Shown: positions 51,878 to 60,830, counted from the stretch's first letter. The stretch: 61,781 bases of DNA from an uncultured Clostridia bacterium (GCA_944384985.1 CALWVM010000013.1:1-61781), one strand, 5' to 3'. A program made the numbers and translations. The notes: generated from the sequence alone by a model not told the origin.

Positions 51878-51907
51878 TAGTATTGCCGTGTGCGCGCAAC
51901 GGTATGC
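51878..51907 (-). promoter_or_regulatory. sigma-F promoter of sigG
   Basis: Minus strand: GCATA (51903-51907), 15 bases, GGCAATACTA (51878-51887). Matches the sigma-F consensus GYWTA-(about 15)-GGNRANANTW at every defined position. It leaves a leader of about 25 bases before the sigG ATG. Confidence 0.75.
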
Positions 51908-51935
51908 AGCAAAAGCGGCAGCCGCAGAAAGTGAC

Positions 51936-51967
51936 AAAAACCGCCCCGCGATTGTCTCTCGGGGCGG
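51936..51967 (-). terminator. intrinsic terminator of dinB
   Basis: CCGCCCCG / CGGGGCGG stem, 11-base loop, followed by five T on the minus strand. Confidence 0.8.
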
Positions 51968-52008
51968 TAGAATTGGGGCTGCCGGCGTGGGAATGGCAGG
52001 TTCTCAGA

Positions 52009-53262
52009 TTATGAATCTTCGTTTCTGCTCTGCTCCGGTGCAAGCTGCGCTTTATACTTTTTGCCGACGTCGAGCTTGGTGCGGTAAGTCGAGCCGCGTT
52101 TGACCGTATCCGCGCCGAAGCGGCTGCGGATATTGTCGAGCGTGCGGTCGAGCGTGCGTGCTTTCTCTTTTTTCTCGTCGGGGAAAAGGCTTAACTGCTC
52201 CGGCCCTTCGCGGACGATCTGCGTCAGGGCGATCCCTAAAAGGCGAAGCGGTGTTTTTATTTTCCAAAGCTCGTCGAGCAGGGCTTTCGAAGCTTCATAG
52301 ACCTCTTTGGTGATGTCGGTGGGTTCTTGCAGCTTTTTCTGATGCGAACGGTTTTGGAACGTATTTGTCCGGATGGAAACAGAAACGCACGATGCCCGCG
52401 CACCGTCCGCGCGCATGCGCGACGTGACGCTGTCGGCAAGCTCCAGCAGAATCTTATGCGCACCATTAAGGTCGGTCACGTCCTCCGCGAGCGTGGTGGA
52501 AACGCTGTACCCCTTCGCCTGTTCTGCTTGTGCCGAAACGGGTGAATCGTCCACGCCGTTTGCAAAGTCATGTAACTGCTGCCCCCACTTTTTGCCGAGC
52601 AGCGCCTGTACGCTTGCAAGCGGCATGGCGGCAAGCGCGCCAATGGTGTGTACGCCCGCATTTTCAAGCTTTTGCGCGGTGGCGTGCCCGACGGAAAACA
52701 GCGCGCCCACAGGCAGCGGCCAAAGCTTTGTCGGGATTTCTTCAGGGAACAGCGTATGGACGCGGTCGGGCTTTTCAAAGTCGCTCGCCATTTTCGCAAG
52801 CAGCTTGTTTTCAGCGACGCCGACGTTTACGGTAAACTTAAGCTCCTCGCGGATGGTATCCTTGATTTGGTGCGCAACGGCGAGGGGGTCGGGATATAAC
52901 TGCCCCGTACCGCTCATGTCGAGGAAGCACTCATCGATGCTGAATTTTTCGACGACAGGTGCGAAGCGGCGGCAAATATCCATAAACGCTTTGGAGTTTT
53001 GGGTATACAGGCGAAAATCAGGTGGGGCTAACACCAGCTTCGGGCATTTGCGCAGCGCCATAGAAACAGGCTCGCCAGTGCGCACGCCGTAGCGTTTGGC
53101 TGGGATGGATTTTGCCAAAATAACGCCCGTGCGCTTTTCAGGGTCGCCGCCGATGGCGGAAGGGATTTTGCGCAGATCCTCGCCGCCCGCGGCGACACGC
53201 CGCGCCGCCTCCCACGACAGATACGCACTGTTAACGTCCACATGGAAGATCAGCCGTTTCAT
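52009..53262 (-). CDS. dinB: DNA polymerase IV (Y family)
   Basis: 417 residues. FHVDVNSAYLSWEA (metal Asp), FSIDECFLDMSG (catalytic Asp-Glu), a thumb/little-finger region and QLSLFPDE (355-ish), a beta-clamp binding motif. Translesion synthesis. Start ATG 53262 with AAAGGAG. I found no LexA box in the promoter. Confidence 0.95.
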   Translation of the reverse strand: MKRLIFHVDVNSAYLSWEAARRVAAGGEDLRKIPSAIGGDPEKRTGVILAKSIPAKRYGVRTGEPVSMALRKCPKLVLAPPDFRLYTQNSKAFMDICRRFAPVVEKFSIDECFLDMSGTGQLYPDPLAVAHQIKDTIREELKFTVNVGVAENKLLAKMASDFEKPDRVHTLFPEEIPTKLWPLPVGALFSVGHATAQKLENAGVHTIGALAAMPLASVQALLGKKWGQQLHDFANGVDDSPVSAQAEQAKGYSVSTTLAEDVTDLNGAHKILLELADSVTSRMRADGARASCVSVSIRTNTFQNRSHQKKLQEPTDITKEVYEASKALLDELWKIKTPLRLLGIALTQIVREGPEQLSLFPDEKKEKARTLDRTLDNIRSRFGADTVKRGSTYRTKLDVGKKYKAQLAPEQSRNEDS

Positions 53263-53309
53263 TTTGCTCGCTCCTTTCCCCGGAAAACGCCCGTATATTT
53301 CTAATAGGT

Positions 53310-53338
53310 AGTATAGTGCTTTTTTCGCCTGCGCGCAA
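53310..53338 (-). promoter_or_regulatory. promoter of dinB
   Basis: TTGCGC (53333-53338), 17 bases, TATACT (53310-53315). Confidence 0.65.
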
Positions 53339-53351
53339 GGTGTGAAAGAAG

Positions 53352-53377
53352 AAAACGCACCCGCTTTTGCGGGTGCG
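53352..53377 (-). terminator. terminator of the small membrane-protein gene
   Basis: A 9-bp perfect stem CGCACCCGC / GCGGGTGCG with a 4-base loop; minus strand continues TTTTCTTCTTT. Confidence 0.8.
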
Positions 53378-53386
53378 CAGATGGAT

Positions 53387-53611
53387 TCATTTCGTGCTGG
53401 ATTCCAGCTTTCCGGCGCACCAGTCCACTGCCGACCAGATTCCCAGAATCAGCAGGAACAAAAACCCCGCGGGTACGGCAAGCACCGAGACGGCGGCAAG
53501 CCCTGTGAGAATAACACCATGCGCCAGCACACGGCAAACCCCCTCCCCTTTGTGTTTGTGTGCCGCCGCGGGCAAATTTCCGCGGCGGGTTTTACTTTTT
53601 ACAGTCCACAT
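53387..53611 (-). CDS. 74-residue single- or two-helix membrane protein, bceB-linked
   Basis: A basic N-terminus (MWTVKSKTRR...), then a hydrophobic stretch at about 30-63 (LAHGVILTGLAAVSVL / AGFLFLLILGIW). GCGGAGG is 7 bases from the ATG and a terminator sits 10 bases after the stop, so it is a genuine gene at the end of the Bce module. No family recognised. Confidence 0.65.
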   Translation of the reverse strand: MWTVKSKTRRGNLPAAAHKHKGEGVCRVLAHGVILTGLAAVSVLAVPAGFLFLLILGIWSAVDWCAGKLESSTK

Positions 53612-53641
53612 TGGTTTGCCTCCGCTGCAAAAACGCAGCGT

Positions 53642-55684
53642 CTATGCTTTTTCGCCCGCATTTGTGCTCACGATGGAATAGTACGCACGCGAGGTCGCGC
53701 GGTAGACGAGCACATAAAAGAACGCAAAAATCAAATAACAGCATACCGTAACGAGGATCAGCAGCTTGAAATTCGTCAGGCTGAAGATCAACAGCAGCTT
53801 ACGAATCAGTGGGAACGCGAAACCTAAGTGCACGCCCGCCATGATAAGCGGCAGGAAAAACACCGTCAAAACCTGCGAATTGATGCTGCGGCGTATTTCA
53901 CGCCCCGTCATGCCGACCTTCTGCATGATCTCAAACCGCGACTGATCCTCATACCCTTCGGACACCTGCTTGTAATAGATGATAAGCACAGCGGCGAAGA
54001 TAAATACGATACCGAGCAGGATCCCTAAAAAGAACAGTCCGCCGTACATGCCGTAGAAGAAATGGCGCTCCGAAGCGACACCCTCAAGCAGCAGATTAAA
54101 TCCGCTGTTCTCGCCCGCCTGTGTTTCGATCGTGGTGAGTGCATCGTCCATTTCTTCCTGCAAAGCGATCTGTGTCTCGTCGTCGCAGGGCAGGTCGAAG
54201 GCATAGATATAATCCAATTCCGCCGCAGTCTGCTGGTTGGAAAACTCGGTCACCGCCGCATCAAAGTCCGGCACGATAATATACATGCTTGCCACGACCT
54301 GCATGGCGTCCACGCCGTTGTCCACGAAGCTCTCCGCCTGTTTTTTGACCTTTAGCGGCGCGTCTGTGCCGATGGTCAAAGTCGGCGCGTCATAGCTTTG
54401 GTCTTTGGTGACATACACCATGACCTCATCGTCTGCGAGCGTTTCCGACGCGCCCATCAAGCGGTTGTAATCCTCCAACGAGATAATGAAAAACTGCCAG
54501 TAGTTTTTAATATCCGTAAGCTGGTTGACCGATTCAGGCACTTCCAGCCAAACACGGTCGCCTTGTATATACCCTGCAAACGCGGCGGTCGGATAGGACA
54601 ACACGTTTTTCGGCGCGTAGCCGTGGCTTTCACAAATTGAATCCAGCGCGTCCAGCGACTGCCGGACGGGTTCGCCGTGCAGCATATCCAGAGACTCGAC
54701 GGCCACGTCCAGGTTGTAGTTGCGCGGATAGCGCATGCGCAGGCTGTCCTCTTTCCCGATATACAGGCATACGGTGGAGGAGACCATGACGAGCACCATC
54801 GTGCACAAAATACAGATGGATGCAAGCCCCGCGCCATTGCGCTTCATGCGGTAGCGCATGGAGGAGACAGAGATGAAATGGTTGGTTTTATAGTAATATT
54901 TCTTGTTCTTTTGCAGCAGGCGGCAGATCGTGACCGACCCCGAGATAAACAGCAGATAGGTCGCAAGAATAACCATGATGACCGCCACGAAGAACCAGAG
55001 CATGGCGCTGATGGGGTCTTTGATGGAGACCGCCAGCACATACGCCGCAATGAGCAGCACCGCGCCCAAAAGCGCGACAAACGCATTGCCTTTCGGCGGC
55101 TTTTCACCTGCGTTTTCGCTGTGCAAAAGCTCTATGGGGTTTGTCAGATGCAGTTGCCGCAGGGTATTGAGATACAGCAGCGTATAGATCACGACGAACA
55201 GCAGCAGCGTGTCGCCGATGGAGTGCAGGTCGATATGGAACGAGAAATCCGCCGTACCGCCTAAAATCTTCACGATGCCGAGTTCCGCGAATTTGGAAAA
55301 CAGGATGCCGCAGAAAAGTCCCGCCGCAAGCGTAATCAACGTGATGAACAGTGTTTCTATCCCCAAAACCAAGGCAAGATTTTTCTTGCCCATGCCGAGA
55401 ATGTTGTAAAGCCCGAACTCTTTTTTGCGCCGCCGCACGAGAAAGGAATTCGTATAAAACAGGAACAGCAGCGAGAAAACGGACATCACGCCGAAGCCCA
55501 TCGACAAAAACGCCTGCACGGTGTCGCCGCCCGGGAGACTCCCGAAAATGGGGCTGTACTTGAGGAACGATACGATATAACACATCATCACCATGCCGAT
55601 ACAGGTGAGCATGTAGGGAAGATACAGCTTTCGGTTCTTTTGAATGCCCGTCCACGCGAGCTTTGTATACAGCCCGTTTTTCAT
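53642..55684 (-). CDS. bceB: BceB-type FtsX-fold ABC permease
   Basis: 680 residues, about ten membrane helices: one, then three after about residue 55, and so on. A large extracytoplasmic domain spans roughly 310-520 between paired helices. This is the architecture of BceB, which senses and frees undecaprenyl-pyrophosphate-bound peptide antibiotics such as bacitracin. ATGA overlap with the ATPase. Confidence 0.92.
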   Translation of the reverse strand: MKNGLYTKLAWTGIQKNRKLYLPYMLTCIGMVMMCYIVSFLKYSPIFGSLPGGDTVQAFLSMGFGVMSVFSLLFLFYTNSFLVRRRKKEFGLYNILGMGKKNLALVLGIETLFITLITLAAGLFCGILFSKFAELGIVKILGGTADFSFHIDLHSIGDTLLLFVVIYTLLYLNTLRQLHLTNPIELLHSENAGEKPPKGNAFVALLGAVLLIAAYVLAVSIKDPISAMLWFFVAVIMVILATYLLFISGSVTICRLLQKNKKYYYKTNHFISVSSMRYRMKRNGAGLASICILCTMVLVMVSSTVCLYIGKEDSLRMRYPRNYNLDVAVESLDMLHGEPVRQSLDALDSICESHGYAPKNVLSYPTAAFAGYIQGDRVWLEVPESVNQLTDIKNYWQFFIISLEDYNRLMGASETLADDEVMVYVTKDQSYDAPTLTIGTDAPLKVKKQAESFVDNGVDAMQVVASMYIIVPDFDAAVTEFSNQQTAAELDYIYAFDLPCDDETQIALQEEMDDALTTIETQAGENSGFNLLLEGVASERHFFYGMYGGLFFLGILLGIVFIFAAVLIIYYKQVSEGYEDQSRFEIMQKVGMTGREIRRSINSQVLTVFFLPLIMAGVHLGFAFPLIRKLLLIFSLTNFKLLILVTVCCYLIFAFFYVLVYRATSRAYYSIVSTNAGEKA

Positions 55685-56445
55685 TTGCGCTCACCGCCCG
55701 TCGCAAGCAGGGTCAGCGTATCCGAAATCTTTTGGTACAGCTGCTCATTTGTGCTCTCGCCGCGATAGATCTGGTGGAACACCTCGCCGTCTTTAATGAA
55801 AAGTACTCTTCCCGCATGGCTGGCGGCTTTGACAGAGTGCGTCACCATCAAAATGGTCTGCCCGCCGCGGTTGATATCCCAAAACAGCTGCAAAAGCTCG
55901 TCGGTCGCTTTGGAGTCGAGCGCGCCGGTCGGCTCGTCGGCAAGCACCAGACGCGGTTTCGTGATGAGCGCCCGCGCGACTGCCGCACGCTGCTTCTGCC
56001 CGCCGGAGACCTCGTACGGGTATTTTTTCAAAATATCGGTAATCCCGAGCTTCTGCGCGATGGGTGCAAGACACGCCTGCATTTCTTTATACGGTTTGCC
56101 CGCGAGTACCAGCGGCAGGAAGATGTTGTCCTGCAAAGAAAAGGTGTCGAGCAAATTGAAATCCTGGAACACGAAGCCTAAGTTATCGCGCCGAAAGGCG
56201 GCGACCTCGGATTCCTTGATCTCGGACAGGTCCACGCCGTCGAGCAGAACCTTGCCGCCTGTGGGTTTGTCGAGCGCCGCCAAAATATTCAACAGCGTTG
56301 TTTTGCCCGAACCGGATTCGCCCATGATCGCCACGTATTCGCCCTGTGCCACGCTGAACGTTACGTTTTTGAGCGCCTCCACCTGGTTGCCGCCGAAGCG
56401 GGTGGTGTAGGTCTTTTTAAGCCCTGTGACTTCTAAGATGTGCAT
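55681..56445 (-). CDS. bceA: BceA-type ABC ATP-binding protein
   Basis: 254 residues. Walker A GESGSGKTTLLN, Q loop FVFQDFNLLD, signature YEVSGGQKQRAAVARAL, Walker B LVLADEPTGALD. Start ATG 56445 with AAGGAGG; the longer frame crosses the promoter and a repeat. Confidence 0.95.
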   Translation of the reverse strand: MHILEVTGLKKTYTTRFGGNQVEALKNVTFSVAQGEYVAIMGESGSGKTTLLNILAALDKPTGGKVLLDGVDLSEIKESEVAAFRRDNLGFVFQDFNLLDTFSLQDNIFLPLVLAGKPYKEMQACLAPIAQKLGITDILKKYPYEVSGGQKQRAAVARALITKPRLVLADEPTGALDSKATDELLQLFWDINRGGQTILMVTHSVKAASHAGRVLFIKDGEVFHQIYRGESTNEQLYQKISDTLTLLATGGERK

Positions 56446-56481
56446 ACCTGCACGCCTCCTTGGTTTCGTTCTTGTGGCCTT

Positions 56482-56557
56482 ATTGTAGCAAAACGGGGAA
56501 ACGCTTCGCCATCGATTCGGCTTACATTTCCCCGTGCAAATCTTACGGTTTTGTAAG
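56482..56557 (-). promoter_or_regulatory. regulated promoter of bceAB with response-regulator sites
   Basis: TGC-TACAAT (-10, 56482-56487) with a poor -35. Upstream is TCTTAC-AAAACC-GTAAGA (a perfect inverted repeat, about 56541-56558) and a further GTAAG copy (56521-56525) 21 bases from its like, i.e. two helical turns. A plausible BceR binding array. Confidence 0.6.
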
Positions 56558-56609
56558 AAGTGGGCGTTTTGGATCGTTTTTGTTTCGCGTCTATATCTGA
56601 ACCCGGCAC

Positions 56610-56640
56610 GCGGACAGCCGCAAGGGCTGTCCCTACGGGG
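56610..56640. repeat. inverted-repeat element, CTACGGGG type
   Basis: GGACAGCC-GCAA-GGGCTGTCC followed by CTACGGGG; the same tail follows the 321-342 repeat. Confidence 0.6.
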
Positions 56641-56801
56641 TCTGTGCAAACTTCCTGCGCGGAAAAGAACAGGCTTCATATGTAGGGGCAAGCGTGGAAG
56701 CCCCCACTACGGCTGCAAATATTCGATTTGTACACAGCCGCGGTTACGCGCAAACCCGCCCCACCGTTTCTGTTCTCTGATCTCTGACATCTAACATCTG
56801 A

Positions 56802-57794
56802 TCACTCCACTTCCAGCGCATTTTGCGCCAAATCGATGGAGATGACCGTACCTTTGCCCACCTCGGACTGTGCCGAGATCGAGTGCCCGAGATTTTTTAG
56901 AATGCGCCGGCAGAGGTAAAGCCCGATGCCGCTTGCGCTTTTGTCCGCTCTGCCGTTTAAGCCGGTGTAGCCTTTTTCAAAAATACGCGGCAGGTCTTCG
57001 GGCGCGATCCCGCAGCCTGTATCCTTGACACAAAGCGTTTTCGGGCTTTGTAAATACAGGGTGATCTCGCCGCCGGCGGGCGTATATTTCACGGCGTTCG
57101 CAAGCACCTGCTCCACTACAAACAGCAGCCATTTTTCATCGGTGATGACTGTCGCGTGCACGGGCTTATAGGTAAGCCGCAGCTTTTTATAAATGAACTG
57201 CGTGGAGAATTTGCGCACCGCCTGTTTCAGAATAGGATCCAGATCATACGAGCGGATGACGTAATCGGTGGAATCGGAATCCAGGCGTAAAAACATCAGC
57301 ACCATTTCGACATACTGCTCGATGCGGAACAAATCTTCCGACAGTCTTCGCGCGACATCCGAATCCTCGTTTTGCAGCGTTAAGCGCATGGACGCGATGG
57401 GCGTTTTGATCTGGTGCGCCCAGACGGTATAGTATTCGAGCATATCCGTATAGCGCGCGTGCGTGGTGTTTTCAAGCTGTTTTTGCTCTTCGCGCAGCTT
57501 CTCTATGATCGCCTGATAGTCGCGGTCATCCGTCGTCGCCGCTTCGGGAAAGCCTTCCATGAGCACGGCGGGGCGCTGCACCAGTTCCAGAAGCATGCGG
57601 TGTTTTTTGTATGCCTTACGCACTTTGACAAGCAGCACCGCCGCTCCGACCGTAAGGCAGACCGCCGCCGGGTACAGCACGGCGCCTATTGGCAGGTCAT
57701 ACAACACAAATGCCGCCGCAAAAATAGCGCAGAACAAGACGAACAGCCCAAAACTCAGCCGATTTTGCTTCAGATAGGCAACCAAAAATCGCAT
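56802..57794 (-). CDS. bceS: BceS-type intramembrane-sensing histidine kinase
   Basis: 330 residues. Two closely spaced helices (about 13-33, 37-57) with almost no external loop, then HQIKTPIASMRL (phospho-His), ANAVKYTP (N box), DTGCGI and ASGIGLYLCRRIL. Kinases of this type get their signal from the BceB permease. Confidence 0.93.
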   Translation of the reverse strand: MRFLVAYLKQNRLSFGLFVLFCAIFAAAFVLYDLPIGAVLYPAAVCLTVGAAVLLVKVRKAYKKHRMLLELVQRPAVLMEGFPEAATTDDRDYQAIIEKLREEQKQLENTTHARYTDMLEYYTVWAHQIKTPIASMRLTLQNEDSDVARRLSEDLFRIEQYVEMVLMFLRLDSDSTDYVIRSYDLDPILKQAVRKFSTQFIYKKLRLTYKPVHATVITDEKWLLFVVEQVLANAVKYTPAGGEITLYLQSPKTLCVKDTGCGIAPEDLPRIFEKGYTGLNGRADKSASGIGLYLCRRILKNLGHSISAQSEVGKGTVISIDLAQNALEVE

Positions 57795-57804
57795 AACGTC
57801 CTCC

Positions 57805-58476
57805 TCACTCGACCAGATACCCTACGCCGAAGCGCGTGGAGATAAAGCCCGTAAGCCCCGCGGCGTCCAGCTTTTTGCGCAGGCGGTTCACGTTGACCGT
57901 CAAAGTGTTTTCATCCACGAAGCTGTCCGTCTCCCAAAGGCGCTCCATCAGCTTTTCGCGGCTGACGACCTTGCCCTTGTTTTCCATAAGCGTTTTGAGA
58001 ATGCGGTATTCGTTTTTGGAAAGCTCGATCTGCTTTCCTTCATAAGTCAACGTGTTGTCGCCCGTATTTAACAGCGCGCCGCGGTGCTCTAAGATCGGCA
58101 CGGCGGCGGCAAAATCATAGGTGCGCCGCAAAAGCGCCTGGATCTTCGCCGTCAGAACGCTTTGGTCAAAGGGCTTCGCTATAAAATCATCCGCGCCCAT
58201 GTTCATCGCCATGACGATATTCATATTGTCCGACGCGGAGGAAATGAAGATCACGGGGACCTTGGACACACGGCGGATCTCCGAACACCAATGGTAGCCG
58301 TTGAAAAACGGCAGAGAGATGTCCAGCAGCACCAGATGCGGGTCATATTGTGCAAATTCCGCCATCACATTGCGAAAATCCGAGACGCAGTGCGCGTCCA
58401 GCTCCCATTTTTGCAGTGCCGCGGCAATCGCCTTTGCGATGCCGGGGTCATCCTCCACGATCAAAATGCGGTACAT
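57805..58476 (-). CDS. bceR: BceR-type OmpR-family response regulator
   Basis: 223 residues. Receiver domain with VEDD (8-11) and Asp51 in LVLLDISLP, KPFDQ, and a winged-helix end NVNRLRKKLDAAGL ... GYLVE. Start ATG 58476 with AAGGAGA. Followed by bceS after 10 bases. Confidence 0.94.
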   Translation of the reverse strand: MYRILIVEDDPGIAKAIAAALQKWELDAHCVSDFRNVMAEFAQYDPHLVLLDISLPFFNGYHWCSEIRRVSKVPVIFISSASDNMNIVMAMNMGADDFIAKPFDQSVLTAKIQALLRRTYDFAAAVPILEHRGALLNTGDNTLTYEGKQIELSKNEYRILKTLMENKGKVVSREKLMERLWETDSFVDENTLTVNVNRLRKKLDAAGLTGFISTRFGVGYLVE

Positions 58477-58519
58477 GGCTTTCTCCTTATACATGATGTT
58501 CTTTTGCGCCTTTTATGGA

Positions 58520-58549
58520 ATTTTACCACACTTCCCGTGTCGTTTACAA
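58520..58549 (-). promoter_or_regulatory. promoter of bceRS
   Basis: TTGTAA (58544-58549), 18 bases, TAAAAT (58520-58525). Confidence 0.6.
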
Positions 58550-58596
58550 GTCGGTATGTATGATATGCGGGTTTTGTCGGAAACGGGATTTCTTTG

Positions 58597-58625
58597 TTGA
58601 CTTCTCGTGCACGCCATGCTAAAAT
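58597..58625 (+). promoter_or_regulatory. promoter of the NCS2 permease gene
   Basis: TTGACT (58597-58602), 17 bases, TGC-TAAAAT (58620-58625); a second TATAAT lies at 58629-58634. Confidence 0.65.
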
Positions 58626-58631
58626 TTGTAT

Positions 58632-58811
58632 AATGTATTGCTATGGCGGCAGCTCTGCCGCTGACAAAACCAACGGGGGTTTTGGTATATCGGCGTACTT
58701 CGCGCCGTTTTCGCAAACGCCATGCTTGCACATTTTGTGCAAAGCCGGCGTTTTCTTTCAGGCTTTTCGGCTCGGTCACACGAGCCAAAAATAAAAAAGT
58801 GAGGGTTTCGG
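58632..58811 (+). promoter_or_regulatory. structured 180-base leader, possible attenuator
   Basis: Hairpins in order: GCGGCAG/CTGCCGC, AAAACC/GGTTTT, GGCG/CGCC, then AACGCC-TTGCAC/GTGCAA-GGCGTT followed by TTCTTTC (about 58714-58757, terminator-like), and GGCTCG/CGAGCC (about 58768-58792) near the Shine-Dalgarno. No known riboswitch or PyrR box recognised. Confidence 0.45.
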
Positions 58812-60329
58812 ATGAAAGAGAAAAAAGTTTACGGCTATCTCCCCGACGAACGGCCGCCGTTCTGGCAGCTGCTGCTGTACGCCGTGCAGCAGGTCATCGT
58901 CATGTTCCCCGCGACGGTCACCGTGGCATTGATCACCGGCTTCCAGGTATCCACCACGATCTTCGCCAGCGGCCTTGCCACGATTTGCTTTATCCTGATT
59001 ACAGGGCGTAAGATCCCGCTCTACTACGGTTCGAGCTTCGCGTATCTGACGGCGATTTCGGCACTGGTCACAAGCGAAACTGTGATGGAAAAGCTCTCGC
59101 CCGAGGCGTATGCGCAGATGCTTGCCTGGCAGGCGGGCTCGGTCGCGACACTGCCGACGGAAGCGATCCAGTACGCGCAGTTCGGCATTGTGATGTCCGG
59201 CTTCGTTTCCATTGCCGCCGGTCTTATCATCAAACTGTTCGGCACCGAAGCGGTCGAAAAGATTCTGCCCCCGACGATTACGGGTCCCGTTGCGATGATC
59301 ATCGGCCTGACGCTTGCGGGCAACGCGCTGACGGACGCTTACACGCCCTCCGCGACCTTCACCGGCAACATGGGGCTTGTGTGGCTGGTGTCGCTTTCCA
59401 CCCTGCTTGCCACGATCCTCTTTTCGAGATACCTCAAAGGTTTTCTCGGCCAGCTTCCGCTGCTTTTGGGTGCGGCGCTCGGCTGCATTGTCGCCGCCAT
59501 CATCTATTTTGCGGGCGGACGCACCGACGGTATGAACCTGTTTGATCAGATGACTGTGGAATCGCTCGTTTCCGCCTCTGTGTGGAAAGCCGGCAACGGC
59601 AGCATTTTCGCGCTGCCTGCCTTCTCCCTGCCGAAACCTTCACTTGCTGCGGTCATTGCCATTATGCCCATTGCCATTGCGACGATCCCCGAATCCACCG
59701 CGCATATGTATCAGCTGGACATCTACGTCAACGATGTGGCGCGCCGCAAGGGCGTTGCCAAAAAGTATGACCTCGTCGGCAAGCTGGACCGCAACCTCAT
59801 CGGCGACGGTATCGGCGATATGATTACCGGTATGATCGGCGGCCCTGCGGGCACGAACTACGGCGAGAACATCTCGACCATGGCGATCACCAAGGTCTTC
59901 TCTGTCCCCGTGCTCATTGTTGCGGCGGTCATCGCGATGGTGGTTGCCTGCTTCACGCCCCTCATCCGCGGCATTTATGCGATCCCGACGGCGGTTATCG
60001 GCGGGCTTGAAATTTACCTGTTCGGCGCGATCGCCGCACAGGGTATCGCCATTATGATCGACAAGAAGTGCGACATGTTCTCCTCCAAGAACATCGCTGT
60101 CATCGCGTGCATCATGATTATCGGTCTCGGCGGGCAGTATGCCTTCGGCGGCAACATCCCGTTCCCCGGCTTTACGAACGGTATCCCCTGCGTAGCGGGC
60201 GCTGCGATCGCGGGCATCATCCTCAACCTGCTGTTGAGCATCGGCGAACACAAGAAGTCGAAGAAAGCCGACAGCGCGCAGTCCGAAACGGCTGTCGATG
60301 CGGGATCCTCCGCAAGCGAACAGGCGTAA
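58812..60329 (+). CDS. NCS2-family uracil/xanthine permease
   Basis: 505 residues, about 12-14 helices. LLYAVQQVIVMFPATVTVALITGF, PLYYGSSFAYLTAI, PTITGPVAMIIGL and the IPESTAHMYQ / GGPAGTNYGEN motifs match the UraA subgroup. Imports uracil by proton symport. The C-terminal 35 residues are a charged tail. GTGAGGG is the Shine-Dalgarno. Confidence 0.94.
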   Translation: MKEKKVYGYLPDERPPFWQLLLYAVQQVIVMFPATVTVALITGFQVSTTIFASGLATICFILITGRKIPLYYGSSFAYLTAISALVTSETVMEKLSPEAYAQMLAWQAGSVATLPTEAIQYAQFGIVMSGFVSIAAGLIIKLFGTEAVEKILPPTITGPVAMIIGLTLAGNALTDAYTPSATFTGNMGLVWLVSLSTLLATILFSRYLKGFLGQLPLLLGAALGCIVAAIIYFAGGRTDGMNLFDQMTVESLVSASVWKAGNGSIFALPAFSLPKPSLAAVIAIMPIAIATIPESTAHMYQLDIYVNDVARRKGVAKKYDLVGKLDRNLIGDGIGDMITGMIGGPAGTNYGENISTMAITKVFSVPVLIVAAVIAMVVACFTPLIRGIYAIPTAVIGGLEIYLFGAIAAQGIAIMIDKKCDMFSSKNIAVIACIMIIGLGGQYAFGGNIPFPGFTNGIPCVAGAAIAGIILNLLLSIGEHKKSKKADSAQSETAVDAGSSASEQA

Positions 60330-60360
60330 TTCCGCAGTATTTCTTATAAACGCACGAACG

Positions 60361-60398
60361 AAAACAGGAACTTTGCAAAAGCAAAGTTCCTGTTTTTT
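60361..60398 (+). terminator. intrinsic terminator of the permease gene
   Basis: A 16-bp perfect stem AAAACAGGAACTTTGC / GCAAAGTTCCTGTTTT with an AAAA loop and T tail. Confidence 0.9.
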
Positions 60399-60439
60399 GT
60401 GCCGTAAAACGCTTGCTTATGTTCCGGCGCTGTTCCGCT

Positions 60440-60787
60440 CCGGTGCAAATCCGTAGTGTGGATTTCATAGAGCCGCTTGACATCAGCACCCTTTTCGGCA
60501 ATGGGATAGACAACGCTATTGAAGCCAGTGAGAAGCTACCTGAAGATCAGCGTGTAATACTTGTAAAAGCGGGTCAAGTGCAGAACTTTGTATCTATCCT
60601 GATTGAGAATAACTGTTCCAGTGAGGAACACGCAGACGGTCGTACTACAAAGGCAGATAAATTCTTGCACGGTTTCGGCATTTCTAATATGAAAAAGGCA
60701 GCAGAGAAATATTCCGGTACTTGCACGACCACGCAGGCAAATGGAAAATTTGCTCTTAAAATCCTACTTCCGCACACCAACAATTAA
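60440..60787 (+). pseudogene. 5'-truncated GHKL histidine-kinase fragment
   Basis: IEPLDISTLFGNGIDNAIEASEKL is the N box of an AgrC/GHKL-type kinase and GFGISNMKKAAEKYSG its G2 region, but everything upstream (membrane helices, H box) is missing and the frame starts without a Shine-Dalgarno. Codon use is markedly more AT-rich than the neighbours, suggesting foreign origin. Confidence 0.75.
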
Positions 60788-60797
60788 ATATGGAGCA

Positions 60798-60830
60798 AGC
60801 CCATTTCCAATTAGGAGATGGGCTTTTTTT
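60798..60830 (+). terminator. terminator after the kinase fragment
   Basis: AGCCCATTTCC / GGAGATGGGCT stem (one G-U) with a 7-T run. Confidence 0.8.

Larger units (their letters stand above)
56446..56801. other. bceAB promoter region plus inverted-repeat elements
   Basis: Between the kinase stop and bceA. The bceA-proximal half holds the promoter and TGTAAG sites; 56610-56640 is an inverted repeat GGACAGCC/GGGCTGTCC with CTACGGGG; near 56679-56710 TGTAGGGGC and GCCCCCACTACGG are a further element. No gene seen. Confidence 0.6.

Noticed and set aside
53263-53340. LexA/SOS box upstream of dinB
   Set aside because: No CGAAC-N4-GTTCG-type palindrome in the promoter region.
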